A program made the position numbers and the translations under genes. Below, piece by piece: positions 60,969 to 64,000 of a stretch of DNA of 64,000 nt; position 1 is the stretch's first letter; each line of letters opens with the position of its first letter. Under the pieces are notes generated by a model, which did not search any database, was not told where the DNA came from, and saw only the letters and a list, made by a program, of their open reading frames with translations. The stretch comes from Rahnella rivi (lineage in GTDB: Bacteria; Pseudomonadota; Gammaproteobacteria; Enterobacterales; Enterobacteriaceae): contig NZ_JAFMOX010000047.1 of NCBI RefSeq assembly GCF_019049655.1, positions 40,367-104,366 on the forward strand. Reading direction: 5' to 3'.

Positions 60969-61444
60969 TTATTCTCAATACCGCCGTCATCCTGGAGATG
61001 ATCAACCCCCGGCCGCAAAAGAACGTACTGCAATGGCTGGATGCGCAGGACACTACGCAGCTGTACCTGACCAGCCTGAGCGTCGCCGCACTTTTCTCCT
61101 GGGTTGAGAATTTGCCTGAGAACCAGCCGAAAGCCGCACTTTCGGAGGCTTTGCTGGAAATGCTGAATCAGGATTTCGCCGGTCGCCTGCTGTCATTTGA
61201 TGCGGCCAGCGCACTGTATTACCCGCGAGTTTCAGCCTTATTAAAAGCGGCCAACAGGGATATGCCGGAGCCTGATATCCAGCTCGCCGCCGTTTGCCTC
61301 AATCATCAGGCGACTCTGGCAACGGATCATCCTGAGAGCTTTGCACTGGCAGGCGTGCAACTCGTGAATCCGTGGGACACAGCAGAGACACCGAGATGGC
61401 GGGAAGAAGCGGCAGAGTATTATGTGATGAGCAGGAAGAGCTGA
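60965..61444 (+). CDS. Degenerate PIN-domain (FitB/VapC-like) protein
   Basis: 159 residues with the layout of a FitB/VapC toxin: MIILNTAVILEM at the start, SFDAASALYYPRV mid-protein (matching the family F-D-x-x-A-A-x-x-Y), and PEPDIQLAAVCLNHQATLAT near the end. Three of the four conserved acids are replaced: Asn5 for Asp, Ala42 for Glu and Ser125 for the last Asp. Only Asp104 remains. RNase activity is therefore doubtful. It is coupled to the antitoxin gene by an ATGA overlap. Confidence 0.75.
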   Translation: MIILNTAVILEMINPRPQKNVLQWLDAQDTTQLYLTSLSVAALFSWVENLPENQPKAALSEALLEMLNQDFAGRLLSFDAASALYYPRVSALLKAANRDMPEPDIQLAAVCLNHQATLATDHPESFALAGVQLVNPWDTAETPRWREEAAEYYVMSRKS

Positions 61445-61539
61445 CAAAACCCTGGGATGCCGCAGCGGGACAAGTGATCGCCGATATGAAGAAACCGGGA
61501 TGTTCTCAGCTGCTTTTTACAGCCCTGATGCCATTAAAG

Positions 61540-61565
61540 CGGGGGATTATTAAGGCCCCCGTTTA
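61540..61565. terminator. Hairpin between the PIN gene and envZ
   Basis: CGGGGG/CCCCCG with a 10-base loop, followed by TTTAA on the plus strand. Short A/T runs on both sides suggest it serves both the FitAB-like pair and ompR-envZ. Confidence 0.6.
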
Positions 61566-61566
61566 A

Positions 61567-63644
<2,078 letters not shown>

Positions 63645-64000
63645 GTAACTCTCCCAAAGGCGTGAATGCCTGAAGCGTGTATTGTTAGAAAAATCAGCCA
63701 AAACAGACAGTGTTTAATGGTATATATTCTAGCCGAAATTGTAACAATGAATACGGATTTCCTAATTTATCAACAATATCAGAGGAATCTTCCGCTACCA
63801 ACGCCTGCTTTGTTACGGTTTGTCCCGCCCTCCAAAACCCGTTCCCGACTTCTGCTGTACTTTATCTGACCTGTCTGACCGATTCCCAGACGGCATCCTT
63901 GCGGGGTAAGAGTAAAAAGTGGCTCATTGCCGGTAAAAAAATCCCTCTTAAATTAATTTGAGATGAAATTAAACAGAAATCTTAATGAGTCCTTTTATAG
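63645..64000. other. ompR upstream region to the window edge
   Basis: 356 bases, AT-rich, with no recognisable gene. In E. coli greB diverges from ompR; its start is not reached before the window ends, or it is elsewhere. Short open frames here are not protein-like. The ompR promoter must lie here, but I cannot define its boxes with confidence. Confidence 0.45.

Noticed and set aside
61372..61566. 64-codon plus-strand frame after the PIN gene
   Set aside because: Mostly overlaps the PIN gene in another frame and ends inside a hairpin; no ribosome-binding site.
61445..61566. Possible remnant of a further gene between the PIN gene and envZ
   Set aside because: Only 122 bases with no recognisable similarity; best explained as 3' trailer plus terminator.
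63710..63961. 83-codon frame near the window end
   Set aside because: AT-rich, no ribosome-binding site or domain; does not match greB, which would be expected here in E. coli.

Overview
This window is a chromosomal segment of an enterobacterium. Nearly every protein looks like its Escherichia coli counterpart, and familiar E. coli gene strings are recognisable: hofMNOPQ-aroKB-damX-dam-rpe-gph-trpS, mrcA-nudE-igaA-yrfG-hslRO, pckA, ompR-envZ, crp-yhfK-argD-pabA-fic-yhfG and glgBXCAP-asd. Differences in gene order and content point away from E. coli itself and towards the Yersiniaceae side of Enterobacterales (Rahnella, Ewingella or Serratia-like). That placement is inference; no rRNA or tRNA gene is present to test it.

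Layout. 1-3.4 kb: taurine uptake and desulfonation operon tauABCD on the minus strand, with tauD cut by the window edge. 3.5-5.5 kb: a LysE-family exporter and yheTU. 5.6-19.5 kb: glycogen operon glgBXCAP, asd, yhgN, then gntT and gntK diverging from a shared CRP/GntR control region. 20-24.3 kb: prkB, then an amidohydrolase-MFS transporter-LysR cassette. 24.3-30.8 kb: yhfA, crp, yhfK, argD, pabA and the fic/yhfG toxin-antitoxin pair. 30.9-36 kb: a periplasmic DUF4432 protein, a YjgR HerA-like ATPase, ppiA and codA. 36.2-40.6 kb: nitrite reductase nirBD and cysG behind an FNR/NarL promoter. 40.7-46.8 kb: the dam superoperon. 47.2-50.7 kb: the DNA-uptake (type IV pilus-like) hof operon. 50.8-58.8 kb: mrcA, nudE, igaA, yrfG, hslR and hslO. 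59-64 kb: pckA, a small FitAB-like pair, and ompR-envZ.

How the genes work together. Two carbon-storage and carbon-use themes recur: glycogen synthesis and breakdown, gluconate uptake and phosphorylation, and gluconeogenesis through pckA, with the global regulator crp itself in the window. nirB, nirD and cysG form a unit in which cysG supplies the siroheme needed by NirB. aroK and aroB supply chorismate, and pabA diverts it to folate.

Most of the window is ordinary core genome. I see no prophage, insertion sequence, CRISPR array, tRNA or rRNA. The most unusual points are: a PIN-domain toxin that has lost three of its four acidic residues beside an intact-looking antitoxin; a Fic antitoxin whose inhibitory glutamate position is aspartate; a HofO-HofP (PilO-PilP) gene fusion; loss of nirC with a terminator in its place; and a perfect 28-bp GntR-type palindrome beside a perfect CRP box between gntT and gntK. 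I did not find a convincing wholly new multi-gene system.
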